Source: Merluccius polli
Taxonomy: Eukaryota > Chordata > Actinopteri > Gadiformes > Merlucciidae
DNA: 64,000 nucleotides
Direction: 5' to 3'
NCBI GenBank assembly: GCA_030340625.1
Contig: JAOPHQ010000898.1
Location: forward strand, 30,001-94,000
The first letter of the stretch is position 1; every line of letters begins with the position of its first letter. The notes below the pieces were generated by a model. It saw nothing but the letters and a program-made list of their open reading frames with translations. It made no database searches and was not told the DNA's origin. Below are positions 45,762 through 58,116 of the stretch, piece after piece. The position numbers were made by a program, and so were the translations under genes.

Positions 45762-46320
45762 AGATTTAGATTTCAGAAGTAGTAAGTGGGTCAGAGAGGT
45801 GGAGTGACATGTGTAAAGATGGGTGAGAGAGAGAGAGAGAGAAGGGGGGGGGAGCGAGAGAAGGGGGGGGGGGGGGCGAGGGAGGAAGCAAGAGAGAGTG
45901 AGGGGCTGTGGCTGGGCAGAGGGAGATAAAGGTGACATGCGGTGGGGAGATGGCAGTTTGCTCATGGTTGGGATGAGCTATGTGTGTGTGTGTGTGTGTG
46001 TGTGTGAGGGGTTGACAGGTGTACTCCTGGGGTGTGCATGTGTGTGTGTGTTTGGGTGGGTGGGGGGGGCCATATACAATAGCGAAGAAGAGGTAGAGGG
46101 GAGAAAGGGAAGAAAATGACAGAATAAGGCTGAGGTGAGAGAGGTGGAGGGTGGAGGGGAGGAGTGGGTGAGAGAGCGAGAGAGAGTGGGAGGATTTTTA
46201 CGGTGGGCTGGAAGGAAAGGTCAGAAGAGAGAGGAAGAGGAAGATGAAGATGCAAAAAGACATCAACTGTTACAGTGACACTAAGGGGGGGGGAGAGAGA
46301 GAGAGAGAGAGAGAGAGGGA
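45617..46320. repeat. Purine-rich block with G16, (GA)n, (GACA)n and (TG)n
   Basis: G16 at 45617-45632, GACA units at 45681-45716, (GA)n at 45726-45757, G-rich runs near 45842-45876, (TG)n at 45981-46006 and (GA)n at 46294-46317. The minus strand carries a 145-codon Leu/Ser/Pro-rich frame through this block, which is compositional. Confidence 0.85.
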
Positions 46321-47668
46321 GATATATGTATTGGTCTCTGTGGGTATTAGCAGATTCCTATCGACCCAGCTAGGTTACAGAGAGGAAACGGTACAAAGAT
46401 AAATACACAATGCAATTTGCAACACAAGATCAACAACTCCATCAGGGACTGCTAACCTTTTTTGACTCGAAAATGTTTCCCACCTAAAATACGGTATTTC
46501 AGAACCCAACCCATGGTTTGGTACAACATATATTCTATCTACACATATTACAATATTCAATCATTTGATCAGAAATATACCTTTGACATTGTATTTCTAA
46601 GAACAACAAAAATAACAATATTATTTTTTGGGTTGATCATTCTGTGACCAAATAATACTTTATTTCACGGATATACATTCTAGATGTACATCGCTATTCA
46701 TACTAGGAACCGCACACAAACCCAGCAGTGAAACTACTCATCTCTACTCTCAATTTGAGTAGAGAACACTGTTAAATATGGTTCATAACACCTAGCTTCA
46801 TGTGGATCCCATGTCTCCCATGTCTTCGTTGATGAATCATTCATTCATCAACATGTCTTCATCCATCAATGACTGCTGGACTAGGAGGTTATAACACGTG
46901 CATCCTTCGAATTATGGGTGGGTCAGACAATGGGTTCAGTTGTTGCTGGGTTTTGGAACGGGACTGACGTTTTTTACAACGCCTAGCCTTGGGTTGCAGC
47001 CAAACCTTGTGAATGAGTTAAAGTACGGTATAATGCATGTGAAGAATTACGCTGGTTTATTCAGCACTTCATCTCCATTCCAACGGGCTCCAACATGCAC
47101 TTTGTGACAAATGACACACATGCACCATGTTGTGCACGTGTGTGTGCACGAGATAGGGAAGTTGGCTCCCATGACGCCTGCCTTGTTGTGAACTTGTGTT
47201 TTCAGGCGCTCCCTCTCTCTCTCTCCCTCTCTCTCTCCCCCTCTCTGTCTGAGAACGGTGTACCTGCATGCTGACCTTTCCACCGGACCAGCTGTCCATC
47301 AGCATAACCCCCTCCACCTGCCAGTGGGATAGAGGCTTCTGGGAAGCCTCCAGCTAGCAGGTTCATGGATCCCCCCATCTGGCCAGCCTGCAGCCACCAG
47401 ACTCCAGACCACAAGTGTGTGAGTAAATGTCCACCTGGGGATTGGACCTCAGACACCCTCTCTTCAAGACATCAAGTCTGACACGGGCAATCTCAATCTC
47501 AACGCACTTACATCATGAAGCGTGACAAGAAATCATCAAAAAACATTTCCTGCTGAAGTACATCTACTGGGTGCCCAGATGGCTTGAATGGGTAACCACC
47601 ACGGTGCTTAATTGGGACTGATACACTGAAACACAGTTGAAGAGTGTGGTGGGCAACAGGGCACCTTA
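46321..47668. other. Noncoding stretch with a (CT)n patch
   Basis: A CT-rich patch lies at 47212-47247. No gene recognised. Confidence 0.4.
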
Positions 47669-48190
47669 TGGCACATTTCCACTAGCACGGTACGACACGG
47701 CACGGTATTTGTGTGTTTCCACTAGCACGTAGTACCTGGTATCAGGTATTATTTTGGTATCGCCTCAGCCCTGGTTCCAAGCGAGCCGAAGCGATACTAA
47801 AACGTGACGTCAGCCGACTGCCTTCCACTGATTGTCATTGTCATTGTCATAAGCGCGCGACGACCGACCAGACTGTAAATAAACACAAAACTCGACCCCA
47901 CCACTTTTTAAAACTCCGCTGCTCATCGACTACACTTCGAACATGAGAAAATTGGCTTCGCAGAAAAAATCCACGCCATGGTCGGTCGAGGAGGTCCAGA
48001 CGTTCCTCTCTTTGGTGGCCGAAGAAAGGATGCAGTGTGGCTTGGCGCGGTGTAAATTACGTCAGGGCAGTTTCCTGCAGCCGTGTTATGACCACCCCGC
48101 CCACGTCGAGGAGGTACTATATGGTACTCAGTTGTAATGGAAACAAACCCGAACCGTGCTGTGCCGTACCGTGCTAGTGGAAATGCGCCA
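47669..48190 (+). mobile_element. Harbinger-like deletion derivative (522 bp) with 37-bp inverted ends
   Basis: The ends begin TGGCACATTTCCACTAGCAC and, on the other strand, TGGCGCATTTCCACTAGCAC. 34 of 37 bases match over the full repeat. TTA precedes the left end and CTA follows the right end, near the 3-bp TWA target of PIF/Harbinger elements. It contains the start of a MYB/SANT-like gene. The promoter side keeps many GTAC/CACGG words in inverted order. Confidence 0.75.
47943..48137 (+). pseudogene. Truncated MYB/SANT-like protein of a Harbinger element
   Basis: The 64-residue frame starts MRKLASQKKSTPWSVEEVQT and continues FLSLVAEERMQ. The WSVEEVQTFLSLVAEER stretch is the first helix of the MYB/SANT-like DNA-binding domain that accompanies PIF/Harbinger transposases. 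In those elements it helps bring the transposase to the element ends. After about residue 32 the similarity stops (CGLARCKLRQGSF...), with no second or third helix, and the frame closes close to the right inverted repeat. So most of the gene was deleted internally. Family recall, not a search. Confidence 0.7.
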
Positions 48191-48780
48191 CTAATGAAGC
48201 ATGAGCAACGCTTCGTCTGCTTACCACTCAGTGTGGTATCAGGACCGGAGTGAGTGGACCGTTCTTTCCTTCTTTCTTTCCTTATCTAATGAGTAGGTGG
48301 CCAATTCATTTTTTTCTCACGCCTATTTTACAAATAGACATGTTGTACGCAGAGTTTTTAGAGTTCCAGGACCACGTCTCACACGCCAGTGTTTCCCTCT
48401 ATAAACACACATGCTCCTGAACACTTTAGTTTTTTTTTGTTATAATCCAGACCCATATTAAACAACAGTCTACATCTACGACCCTGAGAACCACCCAACA
48501 ACAGCCCTAAGGACTGGGAGGGCGGTCCGAAATGTCGTACATCCTTTCCCTCTTCCTCCTCCTGAACCTCTGTGCTTCCTGCACAGCGGCGTCCGTTTCA
48601 TTCTTCGCAGGGTTTTTTTTTTTTTTTTTTCTTCCTTTTTTTAATAACGGGGCCGTTAAAAAGCACCATAGGTACCCACGAGCCCTCAGCTAAACAGCTA
48701 ATGAATTCCCTCCATCCCTCTCAGCCCAAGCCATCCAGATAGCAGCCTGCACCACAGGTAGTGGCCCCTGGCAGGCATTA
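48191..48780. other. Noncoding stretch, no gene recognised
   Basis: A T19 run lies near 48612-48630. No element end seen. Confidence 0.4.
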
Positions 48781-49020
48781 AAACCAGAGAGGGATGGGGG
48801 GAGGGGGGAGAGGGCGGGGGTGGGGGGGAGAGAGGAGAGAGGGGGTGGGGAGGGGGGGTTAGGGAGGGAGAGAGAGGGAAGGGGGGAGACAGAGGGAGGG
48901 AGGAAAAGAGAGAGGGGCGGGGCGGGAGAGTTGCCAAATTGCTAAAAAGAGAGGGAGCAGAGGAGGACAAAACAGGCAGAGGGAGATGTAGGCAAATAAT
49001 GAAGAAAGAGAAAGAGAGCA
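48781..49020. repeat. Purine-rich tract (GGGGGA words)
   Basis: Almost all G/A on the plus strand, with many runs of four or more Gs. G-quadruplex-prone. Confidence 0.85.
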
Positions 49021-49044
49021 TGTTTTTTTTGGCAAGAGATCATA

Positions 49045-49075
49045 GTGTGTGTGTGTGTGTGTGTGTGCATGCATG

Positions 49076-49110
<35 letters not shown>
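49045..49110. repeat. Two (GT)n arrays split by GCATGCATGCTC
   Basis: (GT)11, a short GCATGCATGC palindrome, then (GT)15. Confidence 0.93.
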
Positions 49111-49114
<4 letters not shown>

Positions 49115-52100
49115 CGAGCACTGCAGCTAACAGGATAAGCATGGTATTGCATGCCAATAGCAAGTAGTGCTTAGGGAAGAAAGAAAGATGAACAAAGCCA
49201 ACATTGGGGACACAATAATTAAACGCATATTCTTTAAAGAACTGAACTTGGGGTGTATCGTGTTTCATGTTGACTTACTGCAAGCATCGACATTCGGAGA
49301 AGTGATTCAAAAGCGATTTGTGTATCGTGACACAGATCACTTCTTTCAGATCGCTCTTCTTCTACATCTGTGCGGTATCTTAATCCCTTTGTTATCTGGC
49401 TTCAGCAGAGAGGTGCACAATCCTAATTACATGATTTAGAAAAACCAAAACATTCACAAAACCTCTTGTAGACATGTTGCTATCATTGTCGCTGATCCGG
49501 CGTGCCCTACTCACGCAATCCCAGCGCCAACTGATCTGGTGTTATTTCATTATGTCTTCAGTGTCTGATGATGCCTCTTTGCCTTTTGCTTCCTAGCAAT
49601 GTGTGAGAGATTACCTATCTCACTTCTGGCAGGATGCACTTTAAATGTTGCTGTTGAAATAAAAATGAAATATATTATTGTTGACCCGTTGGTAGGACTG
49701 TCCCCCCCCCCCATCGTTCTGCTTTATGATAGTTTTTTACTGCCAATACCATGGGGTCACTCCTCGGTTTATTCCACACCATCTACAGTCCAAATATATA
49801 TTAAACCTATTAATAAAAACCAAAGGATGGGAGATTTTTTTATCTATGTATTTTTCATGAGTCAGATAAACAGGAATTTGACCGACGGGAGCCATCAGAG
49901 TAGAATTGCGCCGGCCTGTTATTTCCAATGGCATTTATGTAAGCATATCAGTTATAAATGCCCTTCTCTGCTCTTCCCGCTTGATTTCGGCGGAGTTTCC
50001 ACCCACCGGTTGAAGTTCATCTCATCCTTCGCTGTACACATTGCTCAACACCTCAAGTGTAATCGATAGTCGGGGGTGATGCGCGCGGGCCATGGCATTT
50101 ATAGTCGCCGCCCTGACGTAATGACGCCCGGGCGATATTCTACTAAACGACACCGGCACTGGACGCGACACGGCACACGTGGAAAAACATGCAGTTAGTT
50201 TTTCTGGAGAAAAGGTTATATCTTTCGACAGAAGTCAATATCTTTGAAAGGCATGGCGGCCACTCCTTCCGTGAATTGGCCGACAGTCTGTGCCCCCTTT
50301 GCGGCGGGGTCGTAAACATGTTTGTATTGACGGACGACTTTAGCACGAACACCACCTCCAACGCGTCCATCTTGAATGAGAAACGACAGCAACACGAAGG
50401 GTAAGAATTAGATATGACATGTGATTTGATGAATTGGACGGCGCGCAGTTTGTGCGCTATGCTTGCCTTTAAATTTCAGAGCTGTGCGAAACGCACAACC
50501 CCAACACAACAAAAATAGGGAAATTTGACTTTGTGCAGACTAAATCAATGTGGCTATCTCTCCGGATAAAGATGAGTATTACAGACGTCTATTAATATCG
50601 ATGAGAAATATAAATATAGCTTGTTCCGAAAACGGCACTTCCTTTTTGAAAAGCTCTTAAGAATGTGTGTTGGCTAATAATTGCTGATGGTCACCCTTTT
50701 GAAGATGAGCTGGAGATTTCATAAGCCGCTCTCCTATTGTGAAGTTTGTTTGAAAGGCTACAGGAAAGCAGTCATTGGAATGGGGTTTGCCTGAATTATA
50801 ATGATTACTTTCACTTTCACATTCATCCCTATTGGATTCCTATGATCTCTCTGCCGCGTGCCAGCCATCCATGGATCCAGCCATCTGTTTGTGTACTCTT
50901 TTCCCTGTCCTTTTAATGGAGAATATAGTCACAGTCTGCTGTAGCTTACAGCACAATTGAGGAACTCTGGACTTTTATTTTATGCAGCCATCTTATCGTG
51001 ATTAAAAGCCCGTCGGGAGACAAGCTTGGCCTTATCTTCAGACGCCGTTATTGGTCATTATCTTCGACTCGCACTGCCTCCTCCTCTAAATCTCATCTTT
51101 GCTATCCGTCCTTCTCTTCCTTCCTTCCTTCTTTGCTCTCTTCCCTTAATAATAAATATCCAGTGGTGTTTTGACACACTCTGCTTTTTATGTTTCATTT
51201 TCACATTATTACGTTTTCATATGAAAAAATCAATATTGAATTCAAATGAGGTTGTGGAGCCGCTGTTGAATGTGTTATTCCTACAATTTGATTTGAAGTT
51301 GTTTTCCGCCACTGCTTATTTCCTTCCAATGGATTTGCCTCATCACTTATGTGTTTACTATATTTACATATTTACCAAGATATGCACACCCCACCACATC
51401 ATGTATATCAGCTTATATAGCCTAAACAATTTAGCATACATCCAGTATCTAATATGTTTACCTAGAAATGGTGTGTGCACTTATGTGCATGTTTTTTCTG
51501 TAAGTGAATCTGGATGAACGAAAGAGAGTGGAGGATAGAAATGGGTACTATGATCATTGACATTGATTGGGTTAAAAACCGCATGAAATAGCATTCAAAC
51601 AAATGTCACCTGATTTCCTTTTTCCTTCTTCTTTGTTGACAATCTTCTGTGCATGACAGTCCTGGCAACATGAAATGGCTTTTAGAGGCCATCTTACATC
51701 TTACGTAACCTGACCTATTTCCCAGTAAAAACGGACATAAGAGACAGAGAAAAAAAAACAGATGGGGTGTTATTTGATACTTCAGATGTGATTGGCGAAA
51801 AGTGGACGTACAATAACACCTCTGTGTTATTGCTATCTTGCATTAGCGTTTGTTCACAGTTGCCCGCGTCCCATTTTCTTTTTTATACGATGGGAGGAAA
51901 CTTCTCAAGGACATTATGCTTATTTGAGTTCGATGTTCAATAACGAATAAACAAATAGCCTTGGCATGCTCTGGCATGCTCGGTAAACAAAATGTAATTT
52001 TTCATTTCATTATTACTCTAACAGCCTGTTTCCTTGAATGGGCATCGTATCATTGAAGCGAGAATGACTCGTCACTCGGTTCTGCAAAGGCGATGGAAGC

Positions 52101-52414
52101 GTTCTGCATTAACGAGATGTCGGACACGGTATCTCTGTAATGGCGTACTCTGTACACAGGCGACGGGTGTACGACGCAGAGGTTCATTAATAACAACCAA
52201 ATTGAAGTCAGCGGGAAAAATGGGCCATGGAAATGTAAAGGTCAGCATAGTAAGTGAAAAAACCACAGACGTGCCTGTGAGGCTCGGAGACGAAACAGAT
52301 GGCCATAACAACACAGCCCGAAGTGAAACCGAAACACGGGGGGATGTGGAGACAGTGGTGACTGAGGACAGGTGGCAGGACTGAAGACAGACAGGTGAGA
52401 GATGATAATCACTG

Positions 52415-52417
<3 letters not shown>
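49111..52417. other. Long noncoding stretch; three unexplained open frames
   Basis: Open frames at 49599-50069 (156 codons), 51026-51517 (163 codons) and 52034-52384 (116 codons) are not repeat-driven but show no recognisable domain. A weakly CpG-rich patch at 50070-50400 ends in a donor-like GAAGG|GTAAGA at 50399-50406. None can be called a gene from sequence alone. Confidence 0.35.

Positions 52418-52488
<71 letters not shown>
52418..52488. repeat. (GT)n microsatellite, about 35 units
   Basis: Uninterrupted. Followed by GCGCGCGTGTGTGCGTGCGC, a Z-DNA-prone edge. Confidence 0.97.
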
Positions 52489-52499
<11 letters not shown>

Positions 52500-52608
52500 C
52501 GTGCGCACAATCATACACTCCCATACTGACCCTGACATGCGCCGGGTTGATCTGGACAGCGCATTTGGGACACATTATCACGCAAGGTGAGACGGTACTC
52601 CGTGGTTT

Positions 52609-52895
52609 TATAGGGCTTGAACCTTGCGACGTCACATCGGTAATGTTTTTTTGTTCATTGGTTAGTAATTAATCGTGAACAAAATGTGTCATGATGGGGA
52701 GACGCTGTTGTGTTTGAAACTGCCACAGCATTTCTCATGTGAGACATGGCAAAAACAAAGTTTTAATGAGCCGAGCTTATGGTATATTTATGTTGATTTA
52801 GGATTTTACAGTGCTACAACTTGAGTCCTCTCAATATGGTGGAATACTTGCCAACAAGACAAATCCCATGATGCATTCTGATGTACAAGCCCCAT
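52609..52895. mobile_element. MITE, TATAGGGCTTGTA family, copy 3
   Basis: The left end TATAGGGCTTG and right end (TGTACAAGCCCCATA) are inverted. The block GAGTCCTCTCAATATGG and the block CCCATGATGCATTCTGATGT match copy 1 at 6032-6293. It has no coding capacity. Confidence 0.75.
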
Positions 52896-55219
52896 AGTGC
52901 AGAGGGAACAGGAACCCTCCTGTTCGGCCTGGCGAATCTCCTCCGTTGTGTCGCCCCCGGGATGATGACGCCAAAGGGGATAAAGAGCTGGCCTGGCCTC
53001 CACCGGAAACGCATAGTTTTTGGTGGCACTTCTTATTCTCAACATTGGGAGAACAAGAAGGGCCCGGGTTGTAAGGGGTTAAACCACTTGGCTGTCTAAA
53101 TGCACTGCAGGTTGTGATGGACCCTCCTGCCAAGGTTTCCACTCTTCAAAGGCCAACTTCACCCCGCCAGAAGCTCTCTGCCCCTCCCGGCATAGTCCCA
53201 AGTGGAAAGCTCCTTAAGGAAAGCAGTTTTCTTTTTGGGGGGTGGGGGGGGTTACTAGTCTCTGAGATATAACTGCTCTCACGCAGGCTCCCCATGCAGA
53301 CTTCCATCTTCACTGCAAATTCTGCAAAAACACAGCGACCTCGGCCTCATCTTTTAGATATTAAACAAGGACCGCCTTTTGCAAGGAGTATCTGCCACTG
53401 ACCTGTAACCCCCAGAAGGTTGTCCAGGCGGACATCCGTGGCCATAAAAGCATCCTGGGAGAGGGCCTACTGGGGGGGGGGGGGTGAGCGGGGGACTACT
53501 TTGGAGGCCAAGCTAGAACAGGTATTCGGCAGAAGAATCAAAAACAGGAGGCAAAATAGGGTGCAAAGGTGAAAATAGTAAATAATAAACCACAGAGACT
53601 ATTGGGAGAAGGCAGGGAGAGGTAAATCGTGATTGTGAACAGGTGGCAGTGCTAATGAGGGATATATGACTGGTAGACTGTCGTAGTGTAGCTGGTAGTG
53701 AAATATCTCTCTAAAATAAATCTTTTTCCACCGATCTTACACCGTGTACACAGTGTTTGTGTTGACGTGTGTGTGTGTGTGTGTGTGCATCGTACATGGT
53801 ATATGTCTCAGGGTGGGGTGTTTTCCGTTTCTGCAGTGATCTGTCATTCCATTAAGCCAGTGTCAGCTGGAGACGCCTCTCATAACACTATGGATAATGA
53901 AACATGATGTTTGTGTTTACAGGCTCTGGAAGCATAGGAGGCGAGTGTTTCCCAAGGATATGCCATCTATCAAATAACATCAAAGCCGAGGCTTCATTAT
54001 ACAACACGATGTGACATGATGTGTAAAAGCATTCATGTGTATATTCTGCAGGCGGAAACGGTCTCGACATTTTGTCTGAAAGAGGAGAAAGCTCTTCATT
54101 CGATGTGCGTGTTCTATCAATGTAGGACCATGTTTAATAACAGTCAACCAATCAATCCATGACTTCATTAAATTAACCAAATGACAAACCACATGAATGT
54201 CTAACCGATCCGACTGTAAAGTAGGAATAAAATGCCATTGAGCAATCAAAAAACTATGTTGCTAAAGCCAACAAAAGCATGACTTGGGTGGCATTCCTAG
54301 CCACCGCACATTGCAGTGTGTGCTCCCGTCTCCTCTGGTTTGGTCTTGGAGAATACTGAAGAATGAGTTTAATATGGAGGCTTAATAGGGCTACAGTTGG
54401 TATTGTTGGTGAGTAAATGTGCCCTATGTCATATTTCTCGAGGCCATACTGATGAATGGAATATATTATACCAACCGCGGTGACCATAATAGCTGCCTTA
54501 CACTCACACAGACTTCTCTGAATTCGACTCCATTGTAATTGAATGAAGGACATGCTGACCTTTATTTCTTTAGCAAAGGGACCTCACCATTGCTCTCCAT
54601 AATCAGTAAAGAATAATACATAAGTGGTTTAGCTTCGTGTCATTGGACTCTGCTTCTGCCTAACCTTGCACAAAGTATTAGCCACCATCAAGTACTGATC
54701 CAGTCTATTTTATTTACCAAGCTGTACAGACATGGATGTTCATTCTGTTGTTTTTTTTGCCTGGTATTACTGATGCATCACTCGTTATTTTATGGTTGGA
54801 TTGAATAAACCACTTGGTGCGACCCACTTTTGACAAATCCATTCCCCGAGTTTGCAACACAATTTGTTACTAATCTCATATCAAGCAAATGTTGATCTAA
54901 GGTTCGTAAATCCAATCATCGCGGTTTAACACTGCGGTGTTTGTGGTTATCACCCTGACGCGTTGGGCATCTGTACATGGCCCAAGAAATAATTACCGTG
55001 ATGAAAATACATCTCTCTGCAGAATCCCTGTCTTCAAAATAAACACCCACTTCTACCGAGAGGACCTCGCATAGACTGACCTACCTCAGTATCTCTGAGA
55101 TGTTACTACTATAGATGAACTATATGCATTTGTATTCATGCAATAGAAAGAGAGCTATAGGAATCAAAACCCAAGGTCTCTGCACTACAACCTGGCGGTC
55201 CACTTGTGTCTGAAAGAAC

Positions 55220-55221
<2 letters not shown>
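52896..55221. other. Long noncoding stretch, no gene recognised
   Basis: A G9 run lies near 53243, a G12 run near 53473-53484 and a TG patch at 53767-53786. No exon or element end recognised. Confidence 0.4.

Positions 55222-55276
<55 letters not shown>
55222..55276. repeat. (TA)n microsatellite, 27 units
   Basis: Uninterrupted. Confidence 0.96.
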
Positions 55277-55278
<2 letters not shown>

Positions 55279-55950
55279 CATTGGCCTACATACACAACCT
55301 CACATCACACATACTAGATGTTAATATTGTAATTAATAATAATATATTATACTAAATGTGCTGTGTCATGTTAAAGAGTTCAATTTGTCCTCAAAGAACA
55401 ACACGACGTGAATATTAATGTGAACACCTTGTAAATGGGGTGGATTGTTTCATGTAAATCCCTCCCTTTGGGATTACATCCGATAATCCACTTGACATTT
55501 ACTACCAGGCTCCGAATCCCAACACATTACAGGAAATACTTTTATCATCCCTATAAACTCGACGAGAGGAGGAGGAGGAGGGGGAGGGAGGAGGGAGGAT
55601 GAATGAATATTGCTGTTTGAATGGAAGAGATTGAATAAGATGGAGATATGATTCAGAATGAAGCTCAGGGAATAGGCTCAGTGTGGCACCATCAACAACA
55701 GAGATATGAGGCTGGATTCCTATTGGATGACAGACAACCCTCCCCCCCCCCCCCCCCCACACCCTCTCTCCCAGCCCACCCTCTCAAACACTGTGCTAGC
55801 AGATCAAGAGAACAAAGGGTAGTAGCAGGTCAGGGGAAAATATTTTAGCTCACCTAGTTCACCTTCCTTCGGTGCTAATCCTTGTTAATCCAGAAAGTCA
55901 TACTAAAAAAATGCAATATAACATAATTACTACATGCTTAAATTCTCTTG
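55277..55950. other. Noncoding stretch with C17
   Basis: A C17 run lies at 55742-55758, and a GGAGGA patch at 55567-55598. No gene. Confidence 0.4.
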
Positions 55951-56174
55951 CAATAGCCATTGGATGGATTTGTCTCTCACGCAATTACGTCATTGCATCT
56001 TCCCATGTTTGACCTCCCTGATGCGAATATAAGGGTGGTGTTACACAGTTCACTGCCTATCGCCGCACTTGGTTTTAGTGCTGTGCCAGCGCTGGAGAGA
56101 GGTCTGGCTCTACTCACTTATCATTCTGGCGTAGGGGTAAAAAAAACGCTTCATCTTGTTTGTATTTCTTTAAC

Positions 56175-56311
56175 CAATCACAATTGTCTAAGCCCAGGAT
56201 GCAGGGTATAAGCCCGCCCAGAGCCTGCCATTGGGCGAGTATTACAGTCGCCCAATGGCAGGCTTAGGTGGGTTCATACCAACAACCCTACATCTGGAAA
56301 GCCAGACTACA
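56175..56311. mobile_element. Probable foldback MITE centred on a 17-bp perfect hairpin
   Basis: The central arms AGCCTGCCATTGGGCGA (56222-56238) and complement (56248-56264) are perfect around a 9-base loop. Pairing continues imperfectly outwards for about 30 bp (GGGTATAAGCCCGCCC against GGTGGGTTCATACC). A CCAATCACAA word to the left is typical of fish nonautonomous elements. Target duplication not identified. Confidence 0.55.
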
Positions 56312-56437
56312 TCCCAGGTTAACTGTATTGAACTGTATTGAACATTGAACTGTATTGAAAATTGAACCTGTATTGAACATTGAACTGTATTGTATAGGAT
56401 TTTCATGTTGGATTGAACAAGGATACACAAACAGCAT

Positions 56438-56592
56438 ACACACTGACACACACACACACACTTTCCCATAAACACATGCACAAGCAGTGTGTACATACAC
56501 CCATGCAAACAAACCCCCATGCACACAGACACATGCAGACACACACATGCACATGCAGACACACACACACATGCACATGTGTGTGTGTGTGT
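56438..56592. repeat. CA-rich then TG-rich degenerate repeat
   Basis: CACA/CATGCA units followed by (TG)n at 56577-56592. The two halves are self-complementary. Confidence 0.8.
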
Positions 56593-56849
56593 GGGGGAGT
56601 GTTTGTTTGTTATAGCGAGAGATTTGCTGCAAATGGATATGACCTTGATGTCAACTTAACATGGTCATATGGAGGTGAGGGACACTATTGTGTCATTATG
56701 TGCGCTCTGATACACTCATACACACACTCGCACTCACACACACTCTCATCTGTCAAAGAGTGATAGGCGGCAGACAGCCGGGCATTGATTCTGCTTGTAG
56801 AAGATGCAACTCCTAAACACCACAAGCATATGTGTGTATTGCGTACACA

Positions 56850-56985
56850 CACAGTGACACACACAGTGACACACACACACACACACACGCCCACCCACAC
56901 ATAGAGGCTGATGAAGTGCAATAACCAAAAGCCAGTTCATTGATCTTTCTTTCCCAAGCTGCAACTCGGACACAATTAAATGATT

Positions 56986-57020
<35 letters not shown>
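56850..57020. repeat. (CA)n patches
   Basis: CA runs lie at 56869-56888 and 56989-57018. Confidence 0.9.
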
Positions 57021-57654
57021 CTGACTAAGGGCGATCTGCCCTGAGAGATAGTGAAAGATAGAAAAACAGAGACAGGTGTGAGAACAACAATGAGGAGAGA
57101 GAATGAGAGAAAGCAGGATAAAAAACTGAAAGCAAGACAGAATGAGTGGGTGAGTAATTCATAAACGAGAAGAGGGAGAACGAGAGAAAGGAAATACAAA
57201 ATATATATTTCCGCAAAAGACATTTAAAAAACACTAAATGCCAGAGATGGTAAGTGATGGAGGGATTCAACAGGGGGAAAAAAAAGGTACGAAAGAAAAG
57301 GCAAAGAAAGAAGAAAGAGACAAGGCAGAGACGGGAACCACAGGAGGAGGTGAAGGAAGGCTGTCAAGACAGGAACTTATGCGGTACTAAGCAGGCGTGG
57401 ATAATTAACATACTAGCAGCACACGACTACATGCCAAGTGAAATTCACATGAACATTGATATTGAATTGTCAGGAACCAAATAATTAATCCCATGAATAA
57501 GGTTATATATAACTCATATATTCCTCATTATTGACTATGTGGTCCAGCTTCTTGATCACATCAAGCACTTGTAGAGTAAAATTGATAAAACCTCTATTTT
57601 GCTTGGTCGTCATTTTTGAGATAACTCAACCTTTTTCCTCCAGTTTTGATTATT
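57021..57654. other. Purine-rich noncoding stretch
   Basis: G/A-biased to about 57350, then AT-rich. No gene recognised. Confidence 0.4.
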
Positions 57655-57990
57655 ATATTAGATTAGATTAGATTGTACTTTATTCATCCCACAACGGGGA
57701 AATGTACTTGTTACAGCAGCAGAAAAGTGTAATACACACTACAGAATTAAAAGTAGAAAGGGCAAAAACACAACGAACAGACATAAGTATCTTATAATCT
57801 ACACAATAAATAGAAAACAATCAACCTGCAACAGGCAATGTGCAAAAGCGAGTACTGAGGATAAAAAGTGGCGTGATATGAAACGTATTGTCAAGTAAGT
57901 GACCACGATATGAAAATATTGCAATGTAAAGTGACCATGGTATAAATAATATTGCAAAAATAAGTGACCATTATATATGCAGTGGGTGAT
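57655..57990 (-). mobile_element. Truncated LINE 3' tail, minus strand, with (ATTAG)4
   Basis: GTACTTTATTCATCCCACAA, then GGGGAAATGTAC. Reversed, it reads as the common 3' end of fish non-LTR elements (...CCCCGTTGTGGGATGAATAAAGT). It ends in a short pentanucleotide array (57655-57674), as L2-like elements do. No open frame survives, so it is a 5'-truncated copy. The inner boundary is approximate. Confidence 0.65.
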
Positions 57991-58091
57991 TGCAGGTTTG
58001 ACCCTAATGTGCTGTATCTGTCTGTGAGCTGCGTTCAAGATCAGCACAGAAGCTCAAACTTTAGCAGTGCCGGTGTGCGGTGTCTCACTTT

Positions 58092-58116
58092 CCCCCCCCC
58101 CCCCCCCCCCCCCCCC
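58092..58116. repeat. Poly-C run (25 bases)
   Basis: Uninterrupted. The complementary G25 is quadruplex-prone. Confidence 0.95.
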
